From NCBI RefSeq assembly GCF_001870435.1, contig NZ_MDDR01000036.1:62001-126000 (forward strand): 64,000 bases of DNA, given 5' to 3'. Positions within the stretch are counted from its first letter, which is position 1; every line of letters starts with the position of its first letter. Positions 15,005-24,609 of this stretch are shown here, one piece after another. Below the pieces are notes generated by a model, which saw nothing but the letters and a program-made list of their open reading frames with translations, was not told the DNA's origin and made no database searches. Source of the stretch: Pseudomonas costantinii (GTDB lineage: Bacteria > Pseudomonadota > Gammaproteobacteria > Pseudomonadales > Pseudomonadaceae). The translations under genes and the position numbers were made by a program.

Positions 15005-16795
15005 ATGACAAAAACAACAATGCGCGCCATCTTCACGCCACAGGCGCTCGCCGTGGCGGTTGCGTTGGGGAGCTGTGCCCAGGCACAGGCTGTTTCGTTC
15101 AACATTGGCGAGATCGAAGGGCAATTCGATTCTTCGCTGTCGGTCGGCGCCAGTTGGGGCATGCGTGATGCCGATAAAAAGTTGGTGGGCATTCCCAACG
15201 GCGGCACAGGGCAGGCATCCACCGGGGATGACGGACGGTTGAATTTCAAGAAGGGCGAGACCTTCTCCAAGATCTTCAAGGGTATTCACGACCTGGAGCT
15301 CAAGTACGGCGACAGCGGTGTGTTTGTACGCGGCAAGTACTGGTATGACTTCGAACTGCAGGACGAAAACCGCGAGTTCAAGCCGATCAGCAATGACCAT
15401 CGCGACGAAGGCGCACGCTCCTCCGGCTACCAATTGCTGGATGCATTCATCTACCACAACTATTCGATCGGCGACCTGCCAGGCAACGTGCGTGTCGGCA
15501 AGCAAGTGGTGAGTTGGGGCGAGAGTACGTTTATCGGTAACTCGATCAACAGCATCAACCCCATCGACGTCTCGGCCTTTCGCCGTCCTGGTGCAGAGAT
15601 CAAGGAAGGGCTGATTCCGGTCAACATGCTGTTTGCCTCCCAGAGCCTGACCAACCAATTGTCGGTGGAAGGTTTCTACCAACTGAACTGGGAAAACACC
15701 GTAGTGGATAACTGCGGCACCTTCTTCGGTAACGACGTGGTGGCCCATGGCTGTAACAGCAACTACACCGTCGGCAGCCCGGCGATTGCGCCGTTGCAAC
15801 CGGTGGCCGCAGCATTCGGCCAGGGCTTCCAGGTCACGCGTGAAGGTGTCGTGGTGCAACGCGCCAAAGACCGTGATGCCCGCGACGGCGGCCAGTTCGG
15901 CGCGGCGTTGCGCTGGCTCGGCGATGACACCGAGTACGGCCTGTACTTCATGAACTACCACAGCCGCACGCCCACCGTGGGCACGATTACCGCCAACACC
16001 AACCTCGCTACCATCGGGCGCATCGTCAGCACCGCCAACGCTATTGCACCCGGCACCGGGTCGGGCCTGGCCCAAAGCACCATGCTCGGTCGTGGCCAGT
16101 ACTACCTCGATTACCCCGAAGACATTCGCCTGTACGGTGCCAGTTTCTCCACCACCTTGCCCACCGGAACGGCCTGGACCGGGGAAATCAGCTACCGGCC
16201 GAATGCGCCGGTGCAACTCAACACCACCGACTTGACGTTGGCCCTGGTCAACCCGATTGCAGGCAACACCGCCTCACCGATCAGCAGTTCGTTTGGTGCC
16301 GACAACGCGGGCTACCGCCGCAAGGAAATCACCCAGATCCAGAGCACCATGACCCAGTTCTTCGACCAGGTATTGGGCGCTGAGCGTCTGACCCTGGTAG
16401 GCGAAGCGGCCTTTGTGCACGTCGGCGGGCTCGAAGCCAAAACCAAACTGCGTTACGGCCGCGATTCGGTGTTCGGCGCCTACGGGTTCCAAGGCGATAC
16501 CGACGGTTTCGTCACCGCCAACTCCTGGGGTTATCGCGCGCGGGCGATCCTTGATTACAACAACGTGTTTGCCGGGGTGAACCTCAAGCCCAACCTGTCC
16601 TGGTCCCATGACGTCAGCGGCTACGGGCCTAACGGTATCTTCAATGAAGGCGCCAAGGCGATCAGCGTCGGCGTGGATGCGGACTACCGCAACACCTACA
16701 CCGCGAGCCTGAGCTACACCGACTTTTTTGGCGGTGACTACAACACCCTGACCGACCGCGACTTTATCGCCCTCAGCTTCGGCGTGAACTTCTGA
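15005..16795 (+). CDS. DUF1302 family outer-membrane-type protein
   Basis: A 596-residue exported protein with a signal peptide (hydrophobic core ALAVAVALGSCAQAQA) and the DUF1302 pattern: SFNIGEIEGQFDSSLSVGASW, then VRVGKQVVSWGESTFIGNSINSINPID and many alternating aromatic/polar strands ending SFGVNF, as in outer-membrane beta-barrels. DUF1302 proteins occur beside DUF1329 proteins in hydrophobic-compound catabolic clusters. The start at 15005 has GGGGAAG just before it; the open frame continues upstream only through the repeat at 14687-14816. The DUF1329 gene follows after 26 bases, indicating an operon. Confidence 0.87.
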   Translation: MTKTTMRAIFTPQALAVAVALGSCAQAQAVSFNIGEIEGQFDSSLSVGASWGMRDADKKLVGIPNGGTGQASTGDDGRLNFKKGETFSKIFKGIHDLELKYGDSGVFVRGKYWYDFELQDENREFKPISNDHRDEGARSSGYQLLDAFIYHNYSIGDLPGNVRVGKQVVSWGESTFIGNSINSINPIDVSAFRRPGAEIKEGLIPVNMLFASQSLTNQLSVEGFYQLNWENTVVDNCGTFFGNDVVAHGCNSNYTVGSPAIAPLQPVAAAFGQGFQVTREGVVVQRAKDRDARDGGQFGAALRWLGDDTEYGLYFMNYHSRTPTVGTITANTNLATIGRIVSTANAIAPGTGSGLAQSTMLGRGQYYLDYPEDIRLYGASFSTTLPTGTAWTGEISYRPNAPVQLNTTDLTLALVNPIAGNTASPISSSFGADNAGYRRKEITQIQSTMTQFFDQVLGAERLTLVGEAAFVHVGGLEAKTKLRYGRDSVFGAYGFQGDTDGFVTANSWGYRARAILDYNNVFAGVNLKPNLSWSHDVSGYGPNGIFNEGAKAISVGVDADYRNTYTASLSYTDFFGGDYNTLTDRDFIALSFGVNF

Positions 16796-16821
16796 TCTGG
16801 CTTAAAGAAGGACAAGAACCT

Positions 16822-18180
16822 ATGCGTAAGATAATTGCAGTGATGGCCCTGAGTTTACTGGCTGCTAACGTCATGGCCGCCGTGTCGCCTGAAGAAGCTG
16901 CCAAGCTGGGCACCACCCTGACCCCCGTCGGCGCCGAAAAAGCCGGCAACGCCGATGGCTCGATCCCGGCCTGGACCGGCGGCATCCCGAAAAACGCCGG
17001 TGCGGTGGACAGCAAGGGCTTCCTCGCCGACCCCTTCGCCAATGAAAAGCCGCTGTTCGTGATCACCGCCGCCACCGTGGACAAGTACAAGGACAAGCTC
17101 TCCGAAGGCCAGGTGGCGATGTTCAAACGCTACCCTGAGACCTACAAGATTCCGGTGTACCCCACCCATCGCACGGTCAACCTGCCACCGGAGATCTACG
17201 AGTCGATCAAGCGCAGTGCGCTGAACGTGCACGCGATCAACGACGGTAACGGTCTGGAAAACTTCACTGGCAATCGCTATTACGCGTTCCCGATTCCGAA
17301 GAATGGCGTGGAGGTGCTGTGGAACCACATCACCCGTTACCACGGTGGCAACCTGCGGCGCATCATCACCCAGGCCACCCCGCAGACCAACGGCAGCTAC
17401 ACGCCGATCCGCTTTGAAGAAGAAGTGGCGGTACCGCAAGCCATCCCTGATATCGACCAGGCCAAGGCGGCCAACGTGCTGAGCTTTTTCAAGCAATCGG
17501 TAACGGCCCCGGCGCGGTTGGCGGGCAACGTGCTGCTGGTACATGAGACCCTCGACCAGGTGAAGGAGCCGCGCCTGGCCTGGATCTACAACGCCGGCCA
17601 GCGCCGTGTGCGCCGTGCGCCGCAAGTGTCCTATGACGGCCCGGGCACCGCCTCCGACGGCCTGCGCACCACCGATAACTTCGACATGTTCTCCGGCGCC
17701 CCGGACCGCTACGACTGGAAACTGATCGGCAAGAAAGAGATGTACATCCCCTACAACAGCTACAAGCTGGATTCGCCGACCCTCAAGTACGACGACATCA
17801 TCAAGGCTGGGCATATCAATCAGGACCTGACCCGCTACGAGCTGCATCGGGTGTGGGAAGTGGTCGGCACCGTCAAGCCGAGTGAGCGGCATATTTACGC
17901 CAAGCGTCACATGTACATCGACGAAGACAGCTGGCAAGTCGCGTTGGTAGACCACTATGACGGCCGTGGCCAACTGTGGCGTGTCGCCGAAGGGCACGCG
18001 CAGTTCTACTACGACCACCAGGTGCCGGCCTATACCGTGGAGACCCTGTACGACATCATCGCCGGGCGCTACATCGCCTTGGGCATGAAAAACGAGGAGA
18101 AGCGCAGTTTCGTGTTCGGCTTTGCGGCCAAGGCGGCGGATTACACCCCGGCAGCGCTGAGGTCCGAGGGCGTTCGCTGA
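16822..18180 (+). CDS. DUF1329 family periplasmic protein (LolB/outer-membrane lipoprotein-sorting-like)
   Basis: A 452-residue secreted protein with signal peptide MRKIIAVMALSLLAANVMAA and the DUF1329 features LGTTLTPVGAEKAGNADGSIPAWTGG, YDWKLIGKKEMYIPYNSY and RYELHRVWEVVGTVKPSERHIYAKRHMYIDED.SWQ. The fold is thought to be LolB-like, suited to carrying lipids across the periplasm. It forms a pair with the DUF1302 gene upstream; such pairs are often induced during growth on sterols or other hydrophobic substrates (established context, exact function unknown). A long REP hairpin follows the stop. Confidence 0.88.
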   Translation: MRKIIAVMALSLLAANVMAAVSPEEAAKLGTTLTPVGAEKAGNADGSIPAWTGGIPKNAGAVDSKGFLADPFANEKPLFVITAATVDKYKDKLSEGQVAMFKRYPETYKIPVYPTHRTVNLPPEIYESIKRSALNVHAINDGNGLENFTGNRYYAFPIPKNGVEVLWNHITRYHGGNLRRIITQATPQTNGSYTPIRFEEEVAVPQAIPDIDQAKAANVLSFFKQSVTAPARLAGNVLLVHETLDQVKEPRLAWIYNAGQRRVRRAPQVSYDGPGTASDGLRTTDNFDMFSGAPDRYDWKLIGKKEMYIPYNSYKLDSPTLKYDDIIKAGHINQDLTRYELHRVWEVVGTVKPSERHIYAKRHMYIDEDSWQVALVDHYDGRGQLWRVAEGHAQFYYDHQVPAYTVETLYDIIAGRYIALGMKNEEKRSFVFGFAAKAADYTPAALRSEGVR

Positions 18181-18205
18181 TCCTCACTTGAAATGCAATC
18201 CAACT

Positions 18206-18292
18206 GTAGGAGCTGGCTTGCCTGCGATGGCGGTGGGTCAGTTCTTGCATTTGTCTCTGACCCACCGCCATCGCAGGCAAGCCAGCTCCCAC
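18206..18292. repeat. REP doublet forming a long hairpin (REPIN-like)
   Basis: Two arms of 36 bases, 18206-18241 and 18257-18292, are inverted copies with one mismatch and a 15-base loop. Each arm carries the pseudomonad REP core GGAGCTGGCTTGCCTGCGAT. It sits between a stop codon and the next gene, the usual place for these elements. Confidence 0.93.
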
Positions 18293-18420
18293 ATTTATCC
18301 GTGTTCTGTCTTTGGAATTAATGCCCTTCAATCATTGTGCTGAATACTTCTTCAACAATCGCTGACCACAGGACTAGGGTAGGCGTCAGGTTGCATAACA
18401 ATAAGAAGCAGGATGCAGCA

Positions 18421-20919
18421 ATGACCGCCATGACACGCCTCCTGGACCGTCCTGGATTCATGCCACGGCTGTCCGCCCACCATTTGTTGCGCCCGCGCTT
18501 GACCGAACCTTTGCTTGCGGCGCCCACCAGGGTGAAGTTGCTCTGCGCGCCGGGCGGCAGTGGCAAGAGCGCGTTGCTTGCCGAGTGTGCATTGCTGGCG
18601 CCGATGGGGTGCCAAGTCTATTGGTTGCCACTCAATGGCATTGTTCTGAGCCCCTCCGACTTCTGCCGGCGGTTGGCGCAAAACCTTGGCCTGCCCTTTG
18701 TGGATGAAGCCACCTTGTTGCTGGACCTCAGCCGCTGGCAAAACACGGGATGGATTTTTCTCGATGATTTCTGCCGTCAGCCTGCCCCCGGACTGGACGC
18801 CTTGCTCGACCGTTTACTGACCACCAGCAGCCCGGCGCTGACCTGGTGGTTGGGGGCGCGGCGGCGGCCGGTGTGCAATTGGCCGCGCTTGTTGCTCGAC
18901 GATGAGTTGTTGGAGTGCAGCGAGTTGTCTTTCAACCCCGCTGAAATCCAACAGCTGTTAAGCCCCGGGCAAACCGTCGACAACGTCATGCAGTTCAGCG
19001 CCGGTTGGTGCGCCGGTGTACGCATTGCCTTGCTCGGCGACGGTCATCCCGACAAGACTTTGCTCGATTACCTGCAGCATGAGTTGTTCAGTACGTTGCC
19101 GGCAGAATTGGCTGAAGCTTGGCGCGTGCTCGCCCATCTGCCGCGTTTCAATCCGAGCGTGTGTGAGCACCTGTTCGGCGCTGGCGACGGTAATCAGTAC
19201 CTGCGCGAATTGCAGGCGCTCGGTGCGTTTATCCAACCATGGGAAGACACCGCCGATTGGCTGCAGGTCTTCCCGCCCCTGGCGCAATTGATGCGCGATG
19301 AACCTTGGCCAGCCAAGCGCTCCTGGCATCGACGCGCGTGCCAGTGGTTTACCGCCGAACGTGACTGGCAGGCTGCGTTTGAGCAGGCACTGCTGGCCGA
19401 AGAATACGAAGTGGCGGTGAGCCTGTTGCAGCACTTCAGTTTCGAGGACTTGTTTCGCCAGCAGAACGCCGTGTTGCTGTTGCGTCTGCATGAGCAGCAT
19501 GGCGATGAGTTGATGCTCGGCTCGGCGCAACTGGTCGGTCTGGTCACAGCGGCGTTGTTGTTTGCCGGGCGTTTTGACCAGGCGGGTGTCTGTATCGACC
19601 AGTTGGCTCGGTTCGCCCCCCAACCCACGGCTGCGCAGCAGCGCCATCTGTTGGCGCGCTGGCAGGCGCAATGGGGTTGGTTGCTGCATTTGGGCGGTGA
19701 TGCCGAGCGCTCCCGCGAGCATTTTTTGGAAGCACTGCAAGCCTTGCCCGAGAGTGCCTGGACGTCGCGTCTGATGTGCTTGTCGGGCCTGACCCAACAA
19801 GCCTTGCTGCGCGGTGAGCTGGACGTGGGCCAAGCCTTGAACCGCGAAGCCCTATGCCTGGCTCGCGCCCATGGCTCGGTGGTGTTGGAAGCTTTGCTGG
19901 AGTTGGACCACGCCCAACTCCTGGAACAACGCGGCGCACCGTATCGCGCGCAAAGCCTGCTGGAAAATGTGCAGGCGATGCTGGTTCAGCAGCGCCTCAA
20001 GGCCGGGCCGCTGGTGGGGCGTATCGCCTTGCGGCGTGGGCATTTGGCATTGCGCCAAGGGCAAGACTCCCTGGCCGCCGAGTGTTTCGAGGCCGGTTTG
20101 AAGATGTGCCTGCACAGCCAGGACAAGCGCGTGTTGTACGGGTTTCTTGGCCTGGCGCTGCTGGCCGCCAACCACGGCGATTATGCCCAGGCCTTTGTTC
20201 AATTGCGTGAGGCCGAGCGGCTGATGCAGCAACGCCATGTGCCGGACACGGTGTATCGCGCCGTGCTGCTGTTGGTCAGTGGGCATTTCTGGTTGCAGCA
20301 GGGCCGTGCCGAACTGACGGTGGAAGCGGTGCGCCGCGTTCTGCGCCACTTCCGGGGGCCGCAGGCTCGCCAGGCGCCGCCGGCCACACTGGAGCTGATC
20401 CCGCGCCTGGAGTACTTACTGGTGCTGGCCGAGGTGAAGCTCGGCTGCGCCGATCAGCCTCTCGCGCGGCTGAATGCCTTGCTGGAGACCAGCCAACAAC
20501 GCGGCATGCTGTGCCTGGAAACCGAATTGCAACTGGTGCTGGGGGAGGTGGCTTGGCAGTTGGGCGACCCGGCCCAGGCCCGTCGTGCGTTGCAAACCGG
20601 GTTGGAACTGGCGGGGCGCTGCCAGGTTCAACAGGCGATTCGCGAGCTGCGTTTGCGCTCGCCTGGGCTATTGAGTGAGCTGGGCCTGGAGACACAGGCG
20701 TCGCCCACCGGCGTGACGGAAAACCCCCTGAGCCAACGCGAGCTGGAGGTGCTGCAGTTGATCGCCTTGGGTAACTCCAACCTGGAAATCGCCGATCGGC
20801 TATTTATCTCCCTGCATACCGTCAAGACTCACGCGCGGCGCATCCACAGCAAGCTCGGCGTGGAGCGGCGCACTCAAGCGGTGGCGAAGGCGAAGACCTT
20901 GGGTTTGATGGGGGGGTGA
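18421..20919 (+). CDS. MalT-like (LAL) LuxR-family ATP-dependent regulator
   Basis: An 832-residue regulator. A P-loop (CAPGGSGKSALLAECALL) lies near residue 45, followed by a Walker B-like FLDDFC, a long helical TPR-like middle region rich in Leu/Gln, and a C-terminal LuxR helix-turn-helix NPLSQRELEVLQLIALGNSNLEIADRLFISLHTVKTH. This is the STAND/MalT layout that senses a small inducer and activates catabolic promoters. The start at 18421 has AGG 8 bases upstream. Its position after DUF1302/DUF1329 suggests that it controls the 11.6-18.2 kb genes, which is inference. Confidence 0.9.
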   Translation: MTAMTRLLDRPGFMPRLSAHHLLRPRLTEPLLAAPTRVKLLCAPGGSGKSALLAECALLAPMGCQVYWLPLNGIVLSPSDFCRRLAQNLGLPFVDEATLLLDLSRWQNTGWIFLDDFCRQPAPGLDALLDRLLTTSSPALTWWLGARRRPVCNWPRLLLDDELLECSELSFNPAEIQQLLSPGQTVDNVMQFSAGWCAGVRIALLGDGHPDKTLLDYLQHELFSTLPAELAEAWRVLAHLPRFNPSVCEHLFGAGDGNQYLRELQALGAFIQPWEDTADWLQVFPPLAQLMRDEPWPAKRSWHRRACQWFTAERDWQAAFEQALLAEEYEVAVSLLQHFSFEDLFRQQNAVLLLRLHEQHGDELMLGSAQLVGLVTAALLFAGRFDQAGVCIDQLARFAPQPTAAQQRHLLARWQAQWGWLLHLGGDAERSREHFLEALQALPESAWTSRLMCLSGLTQQALLRGELDVGQALNREALCLARAHGSVVLEALLELDHAQLLEQRGAPYRAQSLLENVQAMLVQQRLKAGPLVGRIALRRGHLALRQGQDSLAAECFEAGLKMCLHSQDKRVLYGFLGLALLAANHGDYAQAFVQLREAERLMQQRHVPDTVYRAVLLLVSGHFWLQQGRAELTVEAVRRVLRHFRGPQARQAPPATLELIPRLEYLLVLAEVKLGCADQPLARLNALLETSQQRGMLCLETELQLVLGEVAWQLGDPAQARRALQTGLELAGRCQVQQAIRELRLRSPGLLSELGLETQASPTGVTENPLSQRELEVLQLIALGNSNLEIADRLFISLHTVKTHARRIHSKLGVERRTQAVAKAKTLGLMGG

Positions 20920-20923
20920 AGGT

Positions 20924-21802
20924 TTAGGGGGTGCAGAACGCTTGACGGTATTCCCCAGGCGTTGAACCCATGGCCTGGCGAAAGCGATGGGTGAAGTGGC
21001 TGGCGCTGGAGAAGCCACACATCCAGGCGATTTCACCAAGGGGCAGGGCGCCGCTGCGCAGCAAGGTTTGCGCGCGTGCCAGCCGTCGTGCCAACAGATA
21101 TTGATGGGGCGGCAGGCCAAAGCTTTGGCGGAACATCCGCGCAAAATGGTATTCCGACAGCGCGCACAGCCCCGCCAGTTGCCCGAGGCTGATCGGGTCT
21201 TCCAAGTGGTGGTCGATGTACTCCACCAACAGCCGCCTCTGGTGCGCGGCCAGCCCGCCTTTCAAACGTAACCCTTCGCGTGCGCCTACCTGGCTGAGCA
21301 GGGTGTGGCTGAGCATTTCATGGGCCAGGCTGCTGGTCAGCAGACGTTCGGCAGGCTCGTGCCAGTTGAGGGCGATCAACTGGTGAAAGCGCCGGGCTTG
21401 GCTGGCGTCTTCGAGAAAAGTGCTTTCGCGCAGTTGCAGTTCGCGCGGCTCGCGGTCGAGCAAGGTGACGCAGCCGAGGGCAAATTGCTCCGGGCTGAAA
21501 TACACGTGAGCCAGGCGAATTTCACCGTTGATCACCCAGGCCGACTGGTGCTCGGCGGGCAGGATGCACAGTTTGTCAGGCCCGCCCTTGGTGCCCGGCT
21601 GGTCGCGCCGAAAGGTGCCGGTGCCGCCGCCGATGTAGCAAGACAGCGTGTGGTGGCTGGGCGCCTGGTAATCCTGGGCATCGTGGTGGTTGCTCCACAA
21701 CGCCGCAGACAAGCCGTCACCGAGCTCGGCGCAGGCTTCAAGGCGTGCATTGGGCGAGCGGTTAAGGGCTTGAAAGACTTGCAGGGATTCCAGATCTGGC
21801 AT
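20924..21802 (-). CDS. AraC-family transcriptional regulator
   Basis: A 292-residue protein with an N-terminal ligand-sensing region (SHHTLSCYIGGGTGTF; ILPAEHQSAWVINGEI) and a C-terminal double helix-turn-helix: ISLGQLAGLCALSEYHFARMFRQSFGLPPHQYLLARRLARAQTLL and PLGEIAWMCGFSSASHFTHRFRQAMGSTPGEYRQ. It is divergent from the EamA transporter gene, with 138 bases between starts, and may regulate it. Its stop lies 4 bases from the stop of the convergent MalT-like gene. Confidence 0.9.
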   Translation of the reverse strand: MPDLESLQVFQALNRSPNARLEACAELGDGLSAALWSNHHDAQDYQAPSHHTLSCYIGGGTGTFRRDQPGTKGGPDKLCILPAEHQSAWVINGEIRLAHVYFSPEQFALGCVTLLDREPRELQLRESTFLEDASQARRFHQLIALNWHEPAERLLTSSLAHEMLSHTLLSQVGAREGLRLKGGLAAHQRRLLVEYIDHHLEDPISLGQLAGLCALSEYHFARMFRQSFGLPPHQYLLARRLARAQTLLRSGALPLGEIAWMCGFSSASHFTHRFRQAMGSTPGEYRQAFCTP

Positions 21803-21940
21803 GGTGTGTACTCTCCGACGCCTTGCATCCTACTCCGCCCGGCGGGCGCTGTGATCCTGCCACCCGACAAAAGCGCAAGAATCTGCAAGAGCATTCCCGG
21901 GCGTGCGCGTGACACTGTGGCTCAATCGACGGAGCCCGCT

Positions 21941-22858
21941 ATGAACCTTTTCCTGTATTTACTCACCGTGCTGATCTGGGGCACCACCTGGATCGCCCTG
22001 AAATGGCAATTGGGCGTCGTGGCGATTCCCGTGTCGATCGTCTATCGCTTCGGCCTGGCAGCGTTGGTGTTGTTTGTGTTGCTGCTGCTCAGCCGCAAAT
22101 TGCAGGTGATGAACCGGCGCGGGCACCTGATCTGCCTGGCTCAAGGGCTGTGCCTGTTCTGCGTCAACTTCATGTGCTTTCTCACCGCGAGCCAGTGGAT
22201 TCCCAGTGGTTTGGTGGCGGTGGTGTTTTCCACGGCCACCCTGTGGAACGCGTTGAATGCCCGGGTGTTCTTCGGCCAGCGGGTCGCGCGTAACGTGTTG
22301 ATGGGGGGCGCACTTGGGTTGTTGGGGCTGGGCTTCTTGTTCTGGCCGGAACTGGTGGGGCACACCGCCAGCCCGCAGACCTTGTTGGGCTTGGGGTTGG
22401 CATTGTTGGGGACGATGTGTTTCTCGGCCGGCAATATGTTGTCGAGCCTGCAACAGAAGGCCGGGCTCAAGCCGTTGACCACCAATGCCTGGGGCATGGC
22501 GTATGGTTCGGCGATGCTGGCGACGTATTGCGCGGTGCGCGGGATTCCGTTTGAGATGGACTGGAGTGCGCGGTATATCGGCGCCCTGTGGTACCTGGTG
22601 ATTCCGGGCTCGGTGATTGGCTTTACCGCTTACCTCACGCTGGTCGGCCGTATGGGGCCGGAGCGCGCGGCGTATTGCACGGTGTTGTTTCCGGTGGTGG
22701 CGTTGAATGTGTCGGCGTTTGCCGAGGGCTATCAGTGGACGGCGCCGGCGCTGGCGGGGTTGGTGCTGGTGATGTTGGGCAATGTGTTGGTGTTTCGTAA
22801 GCCCAAGCCTACCCAACCTTCGCCTGTCGTCGCCGTCGTAGCCGCTGTCGAGCGCTAG
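21941..22858 (+). CDS. EamA/DMT family exporter
   Basis: A 305-residue inner-membrane protein with ten predicted membrane segments and the two EamA repeats: the first starts LYLLTVLIWGTTWIALKWQLG, the second around TLLGLGLALLGTMCFSAGNMLSSLQQ. Family members export metabolites such as amino acids. The ATG at 21941 follows GGAG. The last codons, including the stop, lie inside the inverted repeat at 22838-22930, so the final residues after FRKPKPTQPS appear to be encoded by inserted repeat DNA. The substrate is unknown. Confidence 0.88.
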   Translation: MNLFLYLLTVLIWGTTWIALKWQLGVVAIPVSIVYRFGLAALVLFVLLLLSRKLQVMNRRGHLICLAQGLCLFCVNFMCFLTASQWIPSGLVAVVFSTATLWNALNARVFFGQRVARNVLMGGALGLLGLGFLFWPELVGHTASPQTLLGLGLALLGTMCFSAGNMLSSLQQKAGLKPLTTNAWGMAYGSAMLATYCAVRGIPFEMDWSARYIGALWYLVIPGSVIGFTAYLTLVGRMGPERAAYCTVLFPVVALNVSAFAEGYQWTAPALAGLVLVMLGNVLVFRKPKPTQPSPVVAVVAAVER

Positions 22859-22930
22859 CGAGGCTGCATAGGACACGGTTTGATTTGCGGTGCGGCCGAC
22901 GCAGCCTCGCTGGCGCTCGACAGCGGCTAC
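22838..22930. repeat. Long inverted repeat overlapping the EamA gene end
   Basis: Arms 22838-22867 and 22901-22930 are inverted copies over 30 bases with one mismatch. Each contains GCCGCTGTCGAGCG, a REP variant different from the one at 18206. The left arm supplies the stop codon of the EamA gene. Confidence 0.9.
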
Positions 22931-22957
22931 GCGAGGGTTAGGCGTTAGGTGTCCGGG

Positions 22958-24505
22958 TTATTTGAGACCCAGGCGTTTGGCCATGCGGCCGAGGTTGGCG
23001 CGGTCCAGGCCCAGCTCACGGGCGGCGCTGGCCCAGTTATGCTGGTGGCGTTCCAGGCAGGCGCTGATGATCTGGCGTTGGTAATGCTCGGTGGCCTGGC
23101 GCAGGTCGCCAGTGACGACGGGGGCCGATTCGGCCAACGCTTCGATCACTGGCGGCGCGCTGACGTCGGGCAAGTCCAAGTCCTGCGCACTCAAGCTCAG
23201 AATCTTCGGACGCTCGCGACAGTTACCCAGTGCTTTCAGCGCGCTGCGTCCGATCAAATGTTCCAGCTCCCGCACATTGCCCGGCCAGTTATAGGCCAGC
23301 AGCGCCGCTTGAGCATCACTGGTCAGGCGCAAGCTACCCAGGCCCATACGCGAGCGATTCTGTTCCAGGAAAAACCCCGCCAGCAGCAATACATCGCGGC
23401 CCCGCTCACGCAGCGCCGGCACTTGCAGTGGGTACACGCTCAGGCGGTGGTAGAAGTCGGCACGGTAGCGGCCATTGCGTACCTCTTCGGCGAGGTCGCG
23501 GTTGGTGGCGGCAATCAGGCGCACATCCACCTGATGCTCCTTGTCCGAACCCAGGCGTTGCAGCTGACCGCTTTGCAGGACGCGTAGCAGCTTGGCCTGC
23601 ACGGCCAGCGACAACTCGCCCACCTCATCCAAAAACAAGGTGCCGCCATTGGCCAGTTCGAACTTGCCCCGGCGTTCATTCAACGCGCCGGTGAAGGCGC
23701 CGCGCACATGGCCGAATAACTCGCTTTCCACCAGGGTTTCCGGCAGCGCGGCGCAGTTGAGGCTGATCAGCGGCTTATCGGCGCGGGACGACGCGGCGTG
23801 GATGGCTTGGGCGACCAACTCTTTGCCCACCCCGGTTTCGCCGGTGATCAGCACGGTCAGGTCACTGCCGCCCACCAGCTTGATTTCCTCTACCAGGCGT
23901 TTGTGAGCCTTGCTCTGGCCGATCATTTCCTTGTGCTGCTGGCCGCTGGCCTGACGGTAGATCTCCGCGCGCTGGTGTTCGTCTTCGGCACGTAAGGCCA
24001 GGCGTTCGATACGCTCGGCGACGTTGACCGTGGCCGCCGCCAAGCTGGCGAAGGCTTGCAGGGCATCCAATTCGACGCGCTCGAAACGCTCGGTGTCGAG
24101 GGCATCGAGGGTCAACAGGCCCCAGGGCCGGTCGTCGACAAACAGCGGGCAGCCCATGCAATCGTGCACTTCCAGGTGTCCGTGCAGGCCATCGACCAAG
24201 CCGTCGTAGGGGTCGGGCAATTCGCTGTCGCTGTCAAAGCGGGTCGGGCCGGGGCTGCTCAGCAGCACGTCAAAGCGCGGATGTTCGCTGACCTTGAAGC
24301 GTCGACCCAGGGTGTCGAGGCTCAAACCATCCACCGCCAGGGGAACCAGCCATTCTCCCTCCAGGCGCAAAAGCGCGGCGGCATCGCACGGCAGCAGGGC
24401 GCGCATGGCTTGCAGCAAGCGCCGATAACGCTCGCCTTCGGGCAGTTCGCGGGACAGGTCGGCGACCAGAGGCAGCAGGGTGGTGAGCAGCGATTGCGCA
24501 GTCAT
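22958..24505 (-). CDS. norR: Nitric-oxide-responsive sigma-54 activator NorR/FhpR
   Basis: A 515-residue sigma-54-dependent activator with three parts: an N-terminal GAF domain that in NorR holds a non-haem iron centre sensing NO, an AAA+ domain with Walker A GETGVGKE, GAFTGA (the sigma-54 contact loop) and Walker B GGTLFLDEVGELS, and a C-terminal Fis-like helix-turn-helix NWASAARELGLDRANLGRMAKRLGLK. It is divergent from the flavohaemoglobin gene, the same arrangement as fhpR-fhp in P. aeruginosa. The intergenic region holds candidate NorR sites and a sigma-54 promoter. Confidence 0.95.
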   Translation of the reverse strand: MTAQSLLTTLLPLVADLSRELPEGERYRRLLQAMRALLPCDAAALLRLEGEWLVPLAVDGLSLDTLGRRFKVSEHPRFDVLLSSPGPTRFDSDSELPDPYDGLVDGLHGHLEVHDCMGCPLFVDDRPWGLLTLDALDTERFERVELDALQAFASLAAATVNVAERIERLALRAEDEHQRAEIYRQASGQQHKEMIGQSKAHKRLVEEIKLVGGSDLTVLITGETGVGKELVAQAIHAASSRADKPLISLNCAALPETLVESELFGHVRGAFTGALNERRGKFELANGGTLFLDEVGELSLAVQAKLLRVLQSGQLQRLGSDKEHQVDVRLIAATNRDLAEEVRNGRYRADFYHRLSVYPLQVPALRERGRDVLLLAGFFLEQNRSRMGLGSLRLTSDAQAALLAYNWPGNVRELEHLIGRSALKALGNCRERPKILSLSAQDLDLPDVSAPPVIEALAESAPVVTGDLRQATEHYQRQIISACLERHQHNWASAARELGLDRANLGRMAKRLGLK

Positions 24506-24517
24506 AATGACTCCTTG

Positions 24518-24609
24518 TAGTCCTTATGACTATAAAGTGTAGGAGGTTATATTGACTACATAATAGTTAAGCTATTGAAAAATAACGGTTTATAAGTTGG
24601 CACGAATAC
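24518..24609 (+). promoter_or_regulatory. Candidate NorR sites and sigma-54 promoter of hmp
   Basis: Two GT-N7-AC sequences, the NorR core, occur at 24520-24530 (inside the palindrome TAGTC-cttat-GACTA) and 24546-24556. A TTGGCACG at 24597-24604 matches the sigma-54 -24 element; the -12 element after it (about 24610) is weak, CTGAG in place of TTGCA. Order and spacing suit NorR-activated transcription of hmp. Confidence 0.65.

Noticed and set aside
14945..16216. Minus-strand open frame of about 420 codons opposite the DUF1302 gene
   Set aside because: Antisense shadow of a gene with a clear family match, without motifs of its own.
16855..18018. Minus-strand open frame of about 387 codons opposite the DUF1329 gene
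   Set aside because: Antisense shadow with Val/Gly/Arg-rich low-information sequence.
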